DNA from: CAZDKK01 sp964506245
Lineage (GTDB): Bacteria > Eisenbacteria > RBG-16-71-46 > CAIMUX01 > WJJG01
Length of the DNA: 64,000 nucleotides
Assembly (NCBI GenBank): GCA_964506245.1
Contig: CAZDKK010000016.1
Coordinates: 19,296 to 83,295, forward strand
Direction of reading: 5' to 3'
Shown: one piece after another, positions 8,580 to 16,706 of the stretch
Layout: each line of letters begins with the position of its first letter
How positions within the stretch are numbered: position 1 is the stretch's first letter
Made by a program: the position numbers and the translations under genes
The notes under the pieces: model-generated
Seen by the model: only the letters and a program-made list of their open reading frames with translations
What the model was told of the DNA's origin: nothing
The model's database searches: none

Positions 8580-9923
8580 TCAGGCCGCAGCGCTCTCTTC
8601 CTCGGAGACCTCGCCGCGCACCAAGGAGGGCGGCAGCAACGCCAGCACCACCCGCGGCGTGCAGAGCGCCTGCAGCCCACCCGACAGCTTGAGCGTCTCC
8701 TGCCATCCCTCTCGCGGCAACCAGGCCGCCGGCGGCTCTTGGCCCTTCAGGTGGTATTGCGTCAGATGCGCCATCAGGTCCGCCAGGTGGACCACGGCGA
8801 TCGCGGCGCGATTGCCTTCAACCTGCTCCGGACGGCGATACAGCGGCGCATGGTGCTGGCCAATCGTGCTGCTCGTCACCGGGGGCAGGTCCCACATGGC
8901 TGCGATCTCCTGCCCCAAGCGCGCATGGCCGACCCCGAGATCGGGCTCGAGCTCGGCCAGCACCCGGTGGTCGCTGATCCGCAGGGGCTGGTAGATCGCC
9001 AGCGCCTGGGCAGGCCACGTCTTCACACTGATCAGCTTGCCCACGTCGTGCAGGAGGGCGGCCGTGGCAACCTCATCCGGATGCGGAAGCTCCAGGATCT
9101 TCGCGATGACGTAGGCCGCCCGCGAAACGGTGAAGGAGTGCTGCCAGAGCTCCTCCAGCAACCCCGCGGTCGCGCTGTCGTTCGATCCGAGGGTCTCGCT
9201 CAGGCAGGCCCGCATCACGATGCTCCGCACCTCGATGTTGCCCAGGAAGAGCACGGCGCGAAACACCGAGGCCTGCTGATGGCGCAGACCGTAGTAAGGC
9301 GAGTTCACCGTCCTGAGAACCTGCGCGGCCAAGGCCGCGTCACTGACGACCATGTCGGTAATCTCGCGCGGCCCCATCGAGGCATCGGACAGCCCCCGCA
9401 GAATGGCCTGCCGTGCGCGCAGGTGGACCGAGACCTGCTCGGCCTGCTTGAGGGCCTCGTCGATCGCGTACTGCGAGATGGGGAGGTCCTGCGGGTCGGG
9501 CAAGTCCCCCGGTGCCGGCACGAGCTTGGAGAAGTCGATCGGGCTCATGAGGGAGATCTGTCCTGCGACACCTCCCGCCGTCGTGCGGGCTCGCGCGGGA
9601 TCCGGCGGGCGGGGAGCTGAACGTCCGGGCGGAGGAGCCGCGGGTCCCACGGCCTCTGCGCCCTCGATCACGGCCGCCGCCCGCTCAGGCTTCCCGGGCT
9701 CCGGTCGCTGTGCCGGCCGGCCCGACGCGGGCGTCCGGGTCGCGGGCGCCGTGGGGCGCCGCGCGCGGACCCCGGAGGCTGCGCTTGGGGTCGCGGGGGA
9801 GCGGCGTGCCGGCGCGGCGACGGGCCGCTGGGCGCCGCGGGACCTGTTCTTGCGGCGTTGAGCCACGCTCCACCACAGCACGGCGGCGGCCACGAGGCCG
9901 AGTAGGAGGGTCAGTGCCAGCAT
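8580..9923 (-). CDS. Membrane-anchored HDOD signalling protein
   Basis: The 447-residue protein has an N-terminal membrane helix (residues 2-20), a Pro/Ala/Arg-rich linker (about 25-120) and a C-terminal HDOD domain (about 150-370). The HDOD domain keeps His292-Asp293 in LLHDVGKLI, so it may retain metal binding, although many HDOD domains have lost HD catalysis. HDOD proteins commonly act in c-di-GMP-linked signalling, chemotaxis and type IV pilus control. ATG 9923 was chosen because it begins the membrane helix and has GGAG upstream. An upstream in-frame extension is low-complexity and unsupported. It is divergent from an HD-GYP gene. Confidence 0.85.
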   Translation of the reverse strand: MLALTLLLGLVAAAVLWWSVAQRRKNRSRGAQRPVAAPARRSPATPSAASGVRARRPTAPATRTPASGRPAQRPEPGKPERAAAVIEGAEAVGPAAPPPGRSAPRPPDPARARTTAGGVAGQISLMSPIDFSKLVPAPGDLPDPQDLPISQYAIDEALKQAEQVSVHLRARQAILRGLSDASMGPREITDMVVSDAALAAQVLRTVNSPYYGLRHQQASVFRAVLFLGNIEVRSIVMRACLSETLGSNDSATAGLLEELWQHSFTVSRAAYVIAKILELPHPDEVATAALLHDVGKLISVKTWPAQALAIYQPLRISDHRVLAELEPDLGVGHARLGQEIAAMWDLPPVTSSTIGQHHAPLYRRPEQVEGNRAAIAVVHLADLMAHLTQYHLKGQEPPAAWLPREGWQETLKLSGGLQALCTPRVVLALLPPSLVRGEVSEEESAAA

Positions 9924-10307
9924 TCGTAGCTCCGTTCGATGTCGTGGGGCCGAGCTGTCCCGATGTCCCTCGACCCTGAGGGTTCGAGCTGCCCCGAGCC
10001 CACGCGAAGTTCGCTGTACTCCGGCACTCCAAAGATCGGCCAAGCGGAGGCCGACATGCAGAGGGATCCACGGGAACCCTCCCTGCCAAAACCGTTAGTA
10101 TACATTCGTACATGTCATTCGGGCCGGTGCTGATCTCAACCTGGCGGTGAGCGGCGGCTCCACTTTGCGGGCCAGGGCTCCGATACCTGGAGGGTGGCCT
10201 GCGACCGGAGTGCACGGACAGCGCCAGAGCCGCCGACCGGAGGGGTATCGGACCGTGAGGCGGATGCTGGACATCCGCGCAAAACGCCCCCGTGCTGAGA
10301 AAACAGT
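9924..10307. other. Divergent intergenic region between HDOD and HD-GYP genes
   Basis: The 384-nt spacer contains an AT-rich patch around 10095-10112. It reads TATACAT on plus and TATACT on minus, and either could be a -10 element. I cannot pair it convincingly with a -35 element. No gene or RNA is visible. Confidence 0.45.
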
Positions 10308-11402
10308 ATGGAAAGCGACAAGGCCCCGAAGCCCGGGGATACGGATGCCATCCCTGCCGGACGCGCGGGCACACCTGCCCCTCGCGCCCAGGGCGATGCG
10401 GCGTTCGTGCCCGTTCAGCTCGCCAGCCTCCACGTCGACACCGTGCCGGGTTTCGACCTCTACCTGCGCACCCGCACCGGCCGGATGGCCCTCTACCAGA
10501 AAGGCGACGTCAGCTTCCGGGAGGAGCACCGCCAGCGGCTGCGCGATCACAGCGTCGAGGAGCTGTACGTCGCGGCCGCAGATCGCAAGCAGTGCCTGCG
10601 CTACCTCGAGGGGCACCTGGACGACGTGCTGCGCAACGAGATGGTGCCGCCGCCCGAGCGGGCGAAGATCCTCTACTCCTCGGCCTCCATGCTGATCCAG
10701 GACGTCTTCGCCGATCCGACGGTCGGATCCAGCATCGCCCGCGCCCACGCCTTCGTGGACAGCACCGTGGACTACCTCTTCAGAAAGGCCGAGCATTTCA
10801 CCGACCTGCTCGACATCATGTCCTTTGACTACCACACCTACACGCACTCCGTGAACGTGTGCGTCTTCGGCGTGGCGCTGGGCCGCCGACTGGGGTATGG
10901 GCAGCGCGAGCTCAATCGTCTGGGAGCGGGTCTCCTACTCCACGACACGGGTAAGGCGCGGATCGACCCCGCCATCCTTGCCAAGCGCGGCAAGCTCACG
11001 CCGGCCGAGTGGGAGATCATCAAGACCCATCCCGCCTGCGGCGTGGAGCTGCTCCGGCAAGCGGGTGGCGTCGAACCCGACTCGCTCCTGGTGGTCCTGC
11101 AACACCACGAGAAGTGCTCCGGCGGCGGCTACCCTACCGGACTGACCGAGGGGCAGATTCACTCCTTCGCCAAGATCGCCGCCGTGGCCGATGTCTTCGA
11201 CGCACTCACGACGGAACGATCGTACAAGCGGGCGGTGGCGTCATTCCCCGCTCTGCGCACGATGCAAGCGGAGATGGCGGACGCGTTCGACCGCACGATC
11301 CTGCGAGAGCTGATCCTGCTCTTGCACAGATCCCAGGGCCGTGTCGACCAACTCGGCGGGGAGGCCCCTGGATCCGCCCAACAGGGGGATGCGGCGGCAT
11401 GA
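10308..11402 (+). CDS. HD-GYP domain protein, probable c-di-GMP phosphodiesterase
   Basis: The 364-residue protein has an N-terminal DUF3391-like region (about 33-130: VDTVPGFDLYLRTRTGRMALYQKGDVSF) and an HD-GYP domain (about 165-340). Key residues are visible: His/Asp at 212-213 in LLHDTGKARID, HHE at 266-268 and the GYP signature at 274-276 (SGGGYPTGL). HD-GYP enzymes hydrolyse c-di-GMP with an Fe/Mn centre. The following gene encodes a PilZ receptor 42 nt downstream, so enzyme and effector are probably cotranscribed. The ribosome-binding site is weak (GAGA). No receiver domain is attached, so the input is unknown. Confidence 0.9.
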   Translation: MESDKAPKPGDTDAIPAGRAGTPAPRAQGDAAFVPVQLASLHVDTVPGFDLYLRTRTGRMALYQKGDVSFREEHRQRLRDHSVEELYVAAADRKQCLRYLEGHLDDVLRNEMVPPPERAKILYSSASMLIQDVFADPTVGSSIARAHAFVDSTVDYLFRKAEHFTDLLDIMSFDYHTYTHSVNVCVFGVALGRRLGYGQRELNRLGAGLLLHDTGKARIDPAILAKRGKLTPAEWEIIKTHPACGVELLRQAGGVEPDSLLVVLQHHEKCSGGGYPTGLTEGQIHSFAKIAAVADVFDALTTERSYKRAVASFPALRTMQAEMADAFDRTILRELILLLHRSQGRVDQLGGEAPGSAQQGDAAA

Positions 11403-11444
11403 TCTGGGGGTTGCGCCCGAAGCGAAGAGAGGAGCACGATCGTG

Positions 11445-12116
11445 ATGCGGGGAAGCGGCAACACGCCGGCGCCTGAGGGCCGGAACCTCGACGTGCAGCT
11501 CGGCACGCCGATGATGATCCAGTTCCCTGGGTCGGGGGCGCGGCTCAAGGCGGTGTACATCGGCGGCGAGAGCCGAGCCTATCTCATGGTCCGGCTGCTG
11601 GACCCCCAAGAGACGGGCCAGATGCCCGCCGCGGGGGACAAGGTCGTGGTGGGTTGCGTGCGCCTGGGAACGGTCTGCGCCTTCGAGTCGGAGCTGGTCG
11701 CGCACGCCAGCGAACCCTACCCGCTGCTCTTTCTCTCCTACCCAGAGGCGGTGCAGACCCACAAGCTGCGGGGGACGGTGAGGGTGTCGAGCGACATCCC
11801 AGCGCGCGCCCGGATCGCGGGCCGGGAGCTGCGCGGGCGCGTCGTCGATCTGAGCACCGGGGGCTGCCGCTTCTCCGTGCGGGCACGCGCGGGAATGGCG
11901 CAGGAGATCCGCGCGGGGGATCCGATCGAGATCTGCTTCGTGCTTCTCGGAGGATTTGGGGAACAGGTCGTGCGCGGGCAGGCACGGGCCTGCGACGAGG
12001 AGTCGGGCCGTCTCTACGTGGGCGTGCGCTTCGATGAGGCGGACCCGGTGATTCGCGACCGGATCGAGGCCTACGTCCACAGCGTGCTGGCGTTCGACCG
12101 AGACGAGGCCGCCTGA
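11445..12116 (+). CDS. PilZ-domain (YcgR-like) c-di-GMP receptor
   Basis: The 223-residue protein has an N-terminal YcgR-like beta domain (about 10-95) and a C-terminal PilZ domain (about 105-215). The c-di-GMP-binding pattern is present: Arg-x3-Arg (RGTVR) followed by D-x-S-x2-G (DLSTGGCRF). YcgR-type receptors couple c-di-GMP to motility or secretion. ATG 11445 has GGAG at suitable distance, and an overlapping GTG three bases earlier is also possible. Its position directly after an HD-GYP phosphodiesterase suggests a local degradation/readout pair. No GGDEF synthase occurs in the window. Confidence 0.88.
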   Translation: MRGSGNTPAPEGRNLDVQLGTPMMIQFPGSGARLKAVYIGGESRAYLMVRLLDPQETGQMPAAGDKVVVGCVRLGTVCAFESELVAHASEPYPLLFLSYPEAVQTHKLRGTVRVSSDIPARARIAGRELRGRVVDLSTGGCRFSVRARAGMAQEIRAGDPIEICFVLLGGFGEQVVRGQARACDEESGRLYVGVRFDEADPVIRDRIEAYVHSVLAFDRDEAA

Positions 12117-12172
12117 GGCGAGCGTCCGCGTCGCAGCGACGCGGTGGTGGCCCGGCGACGGGCCGATAGAAA

Positions 12173-12202
12173 GGGCCGGCCCGCCGAAGGGTGGACCGGC
12201 CC
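12173..12202 (+). terminator. GC hairpin after the PilZ gene
   Basis: GGGCCGG pairs with CCGGCCC, with an inner CCC/GGG pairing possible. The hairpin starts 57 nt after the PilZ stop codon. No U-tract follows, so intrinsic termination is uncertain. Confidence 0.4.
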
Positions 12203-12208
12203 GATCCC

Positions 12209-12238
12209 TTCCCCCAAACCTCCCGCATCGGTTACCCT
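12209..12238 (+). promoter_or_regulatory. Weak promoter-like pair before the beta-helix gene
   Basis: TTCCCC and TACCCT are separated by 18 nt, 57 nt before the start codon. Each matches its consensus at only about half the positions. It is listed because spacing and position match the better pairs in this window. Confidence 0.25.
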
Positions 12239-12294
12239 TATCAGGAGACGCGCGCGCGCCGTGTTCCGTCTGGGGTCAGATAGGGGGGACAACC

Positions 12295-13812
12295 ATGTTC
12301 GGCACCCGCACTCCGGCACTGCGATCGCTCGGCCTGGCACTGCTGTCGCTCCTCTGCGGCAGCCTGGTGAGCGCCGGCGCCACCCAGATCCCCCCTGGTC
12401 CGGTCAGTGGCATCTGGACCGCCGCCGGCTCACCCTACGAGGTGCTGGGTGACATTCACGTACCGGCGGGCGGACACCTGGAGGTCCAAGCCGGCACCGC
12501 GGTGGTCTTCCAGGGGTACTACCGGCTGACGGTTCAGGGGACGCTGGCAGCCCTGGGCGACGCGGGCGCGCCGGTCACCTGGGACGGGAGCGCGCGCTGG
12601 CGGGGGCTGCGGTTCGAAAGCCCCGACCTGACCAGCACGCTTCGCCACTGCGAGATCCGCAATGCCGAGCAAGGCGTCGCCTCGGTCGACTCGCCGGTCG
12701 ACATCGAGACATCCCTGTTCGCGGACCACGTCGTGGCGGTACACGTCTTCGGCGTGGGCGACGCGGATCCCCCCGCGGTGCACATCGACCGGTGCACCAT
12801 CCGCGACTGCCAGCAGCACGGCATCTTTGTCGTCGAGAACTCGCATACGCGGATCACCGGGTGCGAGATCACCCGGTGCGCCCTGGACGGGTCGGCCCGT
12901 GGGGCCGTGCAGCTCAGCAACCAGTCGGTCCAGGGGAGCAACGATCCGGTGATCAGCGGCAACTGGATCCACCACAACATCTGGCAGGGTCTGACGGCGT
13001 TCGATGTGACCGGAGGCGGGCGCGTCCATCCGCAGGTGACGGACAACCGGATCGAGTACAACTATACAGGCATCTATCTACTCTATACATCGGGCACGTT
13101 CCGGCACAATCTGGTCAATCACAACTTCCAGGCCGGCAATCCCAATTCCGGAGCGGGTGTGATGGTTTACGGCGCGACCTCGCACCCGATCTTCACGAAC
13201 AACACGACGACCGGGAACTACACAGGCTACTACATTATCGAGGGGGCGACGGCCAATCTTGGTGATCTGAACAACGTCGATCCGAACGATGACGGCGGCA
13301 ACCTCATCTATGGCAATCTGGATCCGGCTGGCCGGTTGTGGAGCGTCTACAACATGTCCACGGCCGATGTCATGGCCGAGAACAACCTCTGGGACAGCGA
13401 AGACCCGGCGGTGATCGCGCAGACGATCTACGACCGCCACGACGATCCCGCCCGCGGCATCGTGGACTTCGAACCGCTCCTGCCGGCGGCGCGCGTGGAG
13501 ACAGAAACGATCGGGGACCGGGGCCGCATGGACTGGCACCTGCGTAGCTGGCCGAATCCGTGCCGCGGGTCGGCGATCCTGGCGCTGTCGGTGCCGGAGG
13601 GGGCAGCGGGGACGATGTGCCTCGCGATCCACGATCTCGAGGGACGGCTCGTGCGCGAGCTGCTGCGCGGCGCGCCGACGGCGGGCGAGCAGCGTGTGGC
13701 GTGGGATGGTCTGGACGCGGCGGGGAAGCCTGCGCCCGGGGGCATCTACTTCTGCCGGCTGGCCTGCGACGGGCGGCCGATCGTCACCCGCGCCCTTCTC
13801 CTGCGCCGCTGA
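12295..13812 (+). CDS. Secreted right-handed beta-helix protein with FlgD-like tail
   Basis: The 505-residue exported protein has a signal peptide (about 1-28, ending VSAGA). Residues 50-390 form parallel beta-helix rungs with recurrent N-x-I/W-x-x-N patterns (GNWIHHNIWQGL; DNRIEYNYTGIYL; NNTTTGNYTGYYI), as in NosD/pectate-lyase-like folds. The FlgD-like tail (about 430-505) reads MCLAIHDLEGRLVREL, QRVAWDGLDAAGKPAPGGIYFCRL. Such tails are thought to serve secretion or surface attachment. No catalytic residues are recognised. The last 29 nt overlap the convergent methyltransferase-reductase gene. Confidence 0.85.
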   Translation: MFGTRTPALRSLGLALLSLLCGSLVSAGATQIPPGPVSGIWTAAGSPYEVLGDIHVPAGGHLEVQAGTAVVFQGYYRLTVQGTLAALGDAGAPVTWDGSARWRGLRFESPDLTSTLRHCEIRNAEQGVASVDSPVDIETSLFADHVVAVHVFGVGDADPPAVHIDRCTIRDCQQHGIFVVENSHTRITGCEITRCALDGSARGAVQLSNQSVQGSNDPVISGNWIHHNIWQGLTAFDVTGGGRVHPQVTDNRIEYNYTGIYLLYTSGTFRHNLVNHNFQAGNPNSGAGVMVYGATSHPIFTNNTTTGNYTGYYIIEGATANLGDLNNVDPNDDGGNLIYGNLDPAGRLWSVYNMSTADVMAENNLWDSEDPAVIAQTIYDRHDDPARGIVDFEPLLPAARVETETIGDRGRMDWHLRSWPNPCRGSAILALSVPEGAAGTMCLAIHDLEGRLVRELLRGAPTAGEQRVAWDGLDAAGKPAPGGIYFCRLACDGRPIVTRALLLRR

Positions 13813-15685
13813 ACCCGCGCGGAAAGAGGCGACCGACGTCGCCGGCGAGCCCCGTGAGGAGGCGCCGGGCCGACTCGCCGCGGTTGAACGGAGCGGCGAC
13901 CTGCAGCCCGGCGACGCGGGGCAGGACACAGCGCGCCATCTCGAGGGCCACCGCCAGACCCTCCTCGCGCTCGGCCTCGGGGTTGCCGGCGACCGCGCGC
14001 ATGCGCTCCAGGATCGGTGCGGGGATCGACAGCCCCGGCACTTCGTTGTTGAGGAACTCCGCATTGCGCAGCGACTGCAGCGGCCAGATCCCCGCCAGAA
14101 CCGGGATGGAGAAGTCGGCGATCGCCGCGAGAAAGCGCTCCAGCGCCTCGACATCGAAGACCGGCTGTGTGACGGCGAATTCGGCGCCGGCGTCCACTTT
14201 CCAGTAGAAGCGCTCGACCTCGCGTTCGAAGGAGAGCGCCGTTGGATTGGCGCCGACCCCGATCAGGAAGCCAGTCGGCCGGCCGATGCTGCGACCGCCG
14301 ACGTCGTACCCCAGGTTCAGGCGCCGGACGAGGTTGGTCAGGCCGATCGAGTCGATATCGAAGACCGGCGTGGCATCCGGGTAGTCGCCTTTGACGATCG
14401 TGTCACCGGTGAGCAGCAGCAAATTGCGCACGCCCAGCGCGTAGGCGCCCAGCAGGTCGGCCTGCATGCCGATCAGGTTGCGGTCGCGGCAGACGTAGTG
14501 GAGCAGCGCCTCGATGCCGCCGCCGCGCTCCTGGATGCGCACAGCCGTGGCCAGGGGGCTCATGCGCGCGGTCGCGCGCGGTCCGTCGGGGATGTTGACC
14601 GCGTCGAAGCCGGCTGTCTCGAGTTCCGCGGTCGTGCGCAGCAAGGACTCCAGCCCCCAGCCGCGCGGGGGCAGCAGCTCCACCGTCGCCACGAACTCGC
14701 CGCGCGCAATCCGGCCGGCGAGGGTCGACTTCTCCGCCAGCGGTACGGGCGCCGCCTCGGGCGGCGGGGATGGGATCGCCGCCGAGACCGCGCGCGATCG
14801 ATCCGCTGGGCGCGCGGCCCGCAGCGCCCGGGCCAGCGCGTGGATGTGCGCGGGCGTCGTTCCGCAGCAGCCCCCCACGATCCGTGCACCCACCTCGACG
14901 AACCGCAGTCCGTAGCGTGCGAAGTAATCCGGGCTCGAGAGGTAGAAGTAGCGCTGATCCACGCATTTCGGGAAACCGGCGTTGGGCTGCACGGCGATGG
15001 GCAGGTTCGTGACGGCGACCAACTTCTCCAGGGCCTCGAGCATCAGCTCGGGACCGACCGTGCAATTGAGACCCACCGCATCGGGTCCGGCAGACTCGAC
15101 GATGCGGATCGCCTCTTCGATCGGCAGTCCGTAGAAGGTCTGACCGCGTTCGTCGAGCGTGAGCTGAGCCAGAATCGGCACATCCGGTCCGGCCACCCGC
15201 GCGCCGCGCACCGCCTCCGACAGCTCCTCCGGGCTGGCGAAGGTCTCGCAGGCGAAGAGATCCACACCGCCTGCAAGCAGCGCTTCGGCCTGCCGGCGAT
15301 AGGCCTCGCACACCTCTGCGCGCGACATGGGTCCCCAGGGTTCGATCTTGACCCCCAGCGGGCCCATCGATCCCGCCACCAGCAGATCATCCCCGGCGAC
15401 CTCACGGGCGAGCTGCGCGCCGCGCTGGTTGATCTCAACCATCTGTTCGGCCAGATGGTGGGTGCCGAGCTTGCAGGTGTTGGCCCCGAAGGTGTTGGAC
15501 TGCAGCACATGGGCCCCGGCGTCGCGGTAGGCGCGATGGACCTGGCGGACCAGATCCGGGTCCTCGAGATTGAGTGCGTCGAAGCAGCGGCCCAGATGGA
15601 TGCCGCGCTCGTAAAGCTGCGTGCCCATGGCGCCATCGAAGATGAGCACGCCCTCAGCCAGCTTGCTGCGAACGTCAGGTCTCAC
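13784..15685 (-). CDS. Bifunctional homocysteine S-methyltransferase / methylenetetrahydrofolate reductase
   Basis: The N-terminal half (about 1-300) is a zinc homocysteine methyltransferase with Cys ligands in GLNCTVG and IVGGCCGTTPAH. The C-terminal half (about 325-620) is an MTHFR-type flavoprotein (FVATVELLPPRG; LLLTGDTIVKGDYP; GAEFAVTQPVFD; AGIWPL). The fusion resembles B. subtilis YitJ (about 612 residues) and links 5-methyl-THF formation to methionine synthesis. No pterin- or B12-binding module is present, so the route of methyl transfer to homocysteine is not clear from this gene alone. The start was taken as GTG 15685, which has GGAGGG 9 nt upstream and begins just before the catalytic fold. 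The open frame extends farther upstream, but that segment looks non-coding. Confidence 0.9.
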   Translation of the reverse strand: MRPDVRSKLAEGVLIFDGAMGTQLYERGIHLGRCFDALNLEDPDLVRQVHRAYRDAGAHVLQSNTFGANTCKLGTHHLAEQMVEINQRGAQLAREVAGDDLLVAGSMGPLGVKIEPWGPMSRAEVCEAYRRQAEALLAGGVDLFACETFASPEELSEAVRGARVAGPDVPILAQLTLDERGQTFYGLPIEEAIRIVESAGPDAVGLNCTVGPELMLEALEKLVAVTNLPIAVQPNAGFPKCVDQRYFYLSSPDYFARYGLRFVEVGARIVGGCCGTTPAHIHALARALRAARPADRSRAVSAAIPSPPPEAAPVPLAEKSTLAGRIARGEFVATVELLPPRGWGLESLLRTTAELETAGFDAVNIPDGPRATARMSPLATAVRIQERGGGIEALLHYVCRDRNLIGMQADLLGAYALGVRNLLLLTGDTIVKGDYPDATPVFDIDSIGLTNLVRRLNLGYDVGGRSIGRPTGFLIGVGANPTALSFEREVERFYWKVDAGAEFAVTQPVFDVEALERFLAAIADFSIPVLAGIWPLQSLRNAEFLNNEVPGLSIPAPILERMRAVAGNPEAEREEGLAVALEMARCVLPRVAGLQVAAPFNRGESARRLLTGLAGDVGRLFPRGFSGAGEGRG

Positions 15686-16034
15686 GCGCGGGCCCTCCGG
15701 AACCCCGGGGGCGGCCCAGATCCGTCCACCTCCACCCGGGCCGCGCGCAGCATACCGCCGATCCGGGTCGGTCGCATAATCCGCTTCCAGCCCTCCCATC
15801 TCGCCGGACCCCCTGGTTGGTGGGAGTCTCTCTAAGGTCTTGAGCTTTGGATAGTTCTCTGTTCTGCCGATACCCACAACGACGGGTGCGCGCTGGTGCC
15901 TGCGAGGCCGATGCTCCCGGCGCACCCGGGCCTGGCCCGATCACCTTCGGCCGCACGCGGGGGGCGCTGCGTCATCGAGCAGCGGTTTGCCGCGTACGCA
16001 GCCCGCGCTCATCGGGGCGCAGAAAGGGAAGCCG
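15686..16034. other. Divergent intergenic region
   Basis: The region lies between the methyltransferase-reductase gene and the YfiR-like gene. CATAAT at 15775-15780 and AGCATA at 15749-15754 (TATGCT on minus, 64 nt before the GTG) are possible -10 elements, but neither has a clear -35 partner. The YfiR gene could start anywhere from 15987 to about 16130, so part of this stretch may be coding. Confidence 0.4.
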
Positions 16035-16700
16035 GTGCAGCGGCAGCATGCCGAGTGGCAGACCGCCAGCAGCCCGCGGCAAGGGGCGAGCTGCGCGTTC
16101 GGACCTCGTCGCGGCGGGTGGCGAGCGTTGCCTTGCCTGCTGATCGGTCTGGGGACCGGATTGCTGATGATTCCCTCTTCCGCCCGGGCGAGCGAGATCT
16201 ACGTGATCCCGCAGAGCGAGGCGCCGGTTCTGCTCAAGGTCCTCACATACGATCGGGTGTTCGCTCGACCCGAGGTCGGCCCCGTCAACATCGCTGTGCT
16301 GTTCGCGGCGGGCGACCCGCAGTCGGCGGCAGACCGGGATACGGTCGTGCGAGCACTGCGGGAAGCGTCGGGTCAGGCGATCAACGGCAAGCCCTTCACG
16401 TTCCTGGTGTCCGCGTACAATTCCAGCGAGGAGCTGTTGCGACTGCTGACCGATGAAGACATCCATGTGCTCTACGTGACGCAGGGGTTGGACGCACAGC
16501 TCGGCGACATCACACAGGCTGCGCGCCATCACGCCGTGCTGACCATGACCACGGTCCCCAGCTTCGTCACCCGAGGTGTATCGGTCGGATTGATCGCGCA
16601 GGGTGAGCGGCCGCGCATCATGCTCAACCTGCCGGCGATCAGGGCGGAGGGTCACGACCTGAGCGCCAACTTCCTGCGGCTGTGCGAAGTGATCAGGTAG
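16035..16700 (+). CDS. YfiR/HmsC-like periplasmic regulator (DUF4154)
   Basis: After an uncharged signal segment (ALPCLLIGLGTGLLMIPSSARAS) comes a typical YfiR-family domain of about 165 residues. It includes INIAVLF-like strand NIAVLFAAG, DEDIHVLYVTQGL, HHAVLTMTTVPSFVTRGVSVGLI and a C-terminal NFLRLCEVIR helix. In the Pseudomonas YfiBNR system the periplasmic YfiR represses the CHASE8 domain of the membrane diguanylate cyclase YfiN. Here the next gene, 6 nt downstream, encodes a histidine kinase with a similar periplasmic domain. The start is uncertain: GTG 16035 has a purine-rich AAAGGGAAG upstream, TTG 15987 is the farthest start, and internal TTG codons nearer the signal segment are also possible. 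Confidence 0.75.
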   Translation: MQRQHAEWQTASSPRQGASCAFGPRRGGWRALPCLLIGLGTGLLMIPSSARASEIYVIPQSEAPVLLKVLTYDRVFARPEVGPVNIAVLFAAGDPQSAADRDTVVRALREASGQAINGKPFTFLVSAYNSSEELLRLLTDEDIHVLYVTQGLDAQLGDITQAARHHAVLTMTTVPSFVTRGVSVGLIAQGERPRIMLNLPAIRAEGHDLSANFLRLCEVIR

Positions 16701-16706
16701 ACAGGC

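Noticed and set aside
13694..15835. 713-codon frame antisense to the methyltransferase-MTHFR fusion
   Set aside because: No motif or ribosome-binding site, while the opposite strand has conserved enzyme motifs along its whole length.
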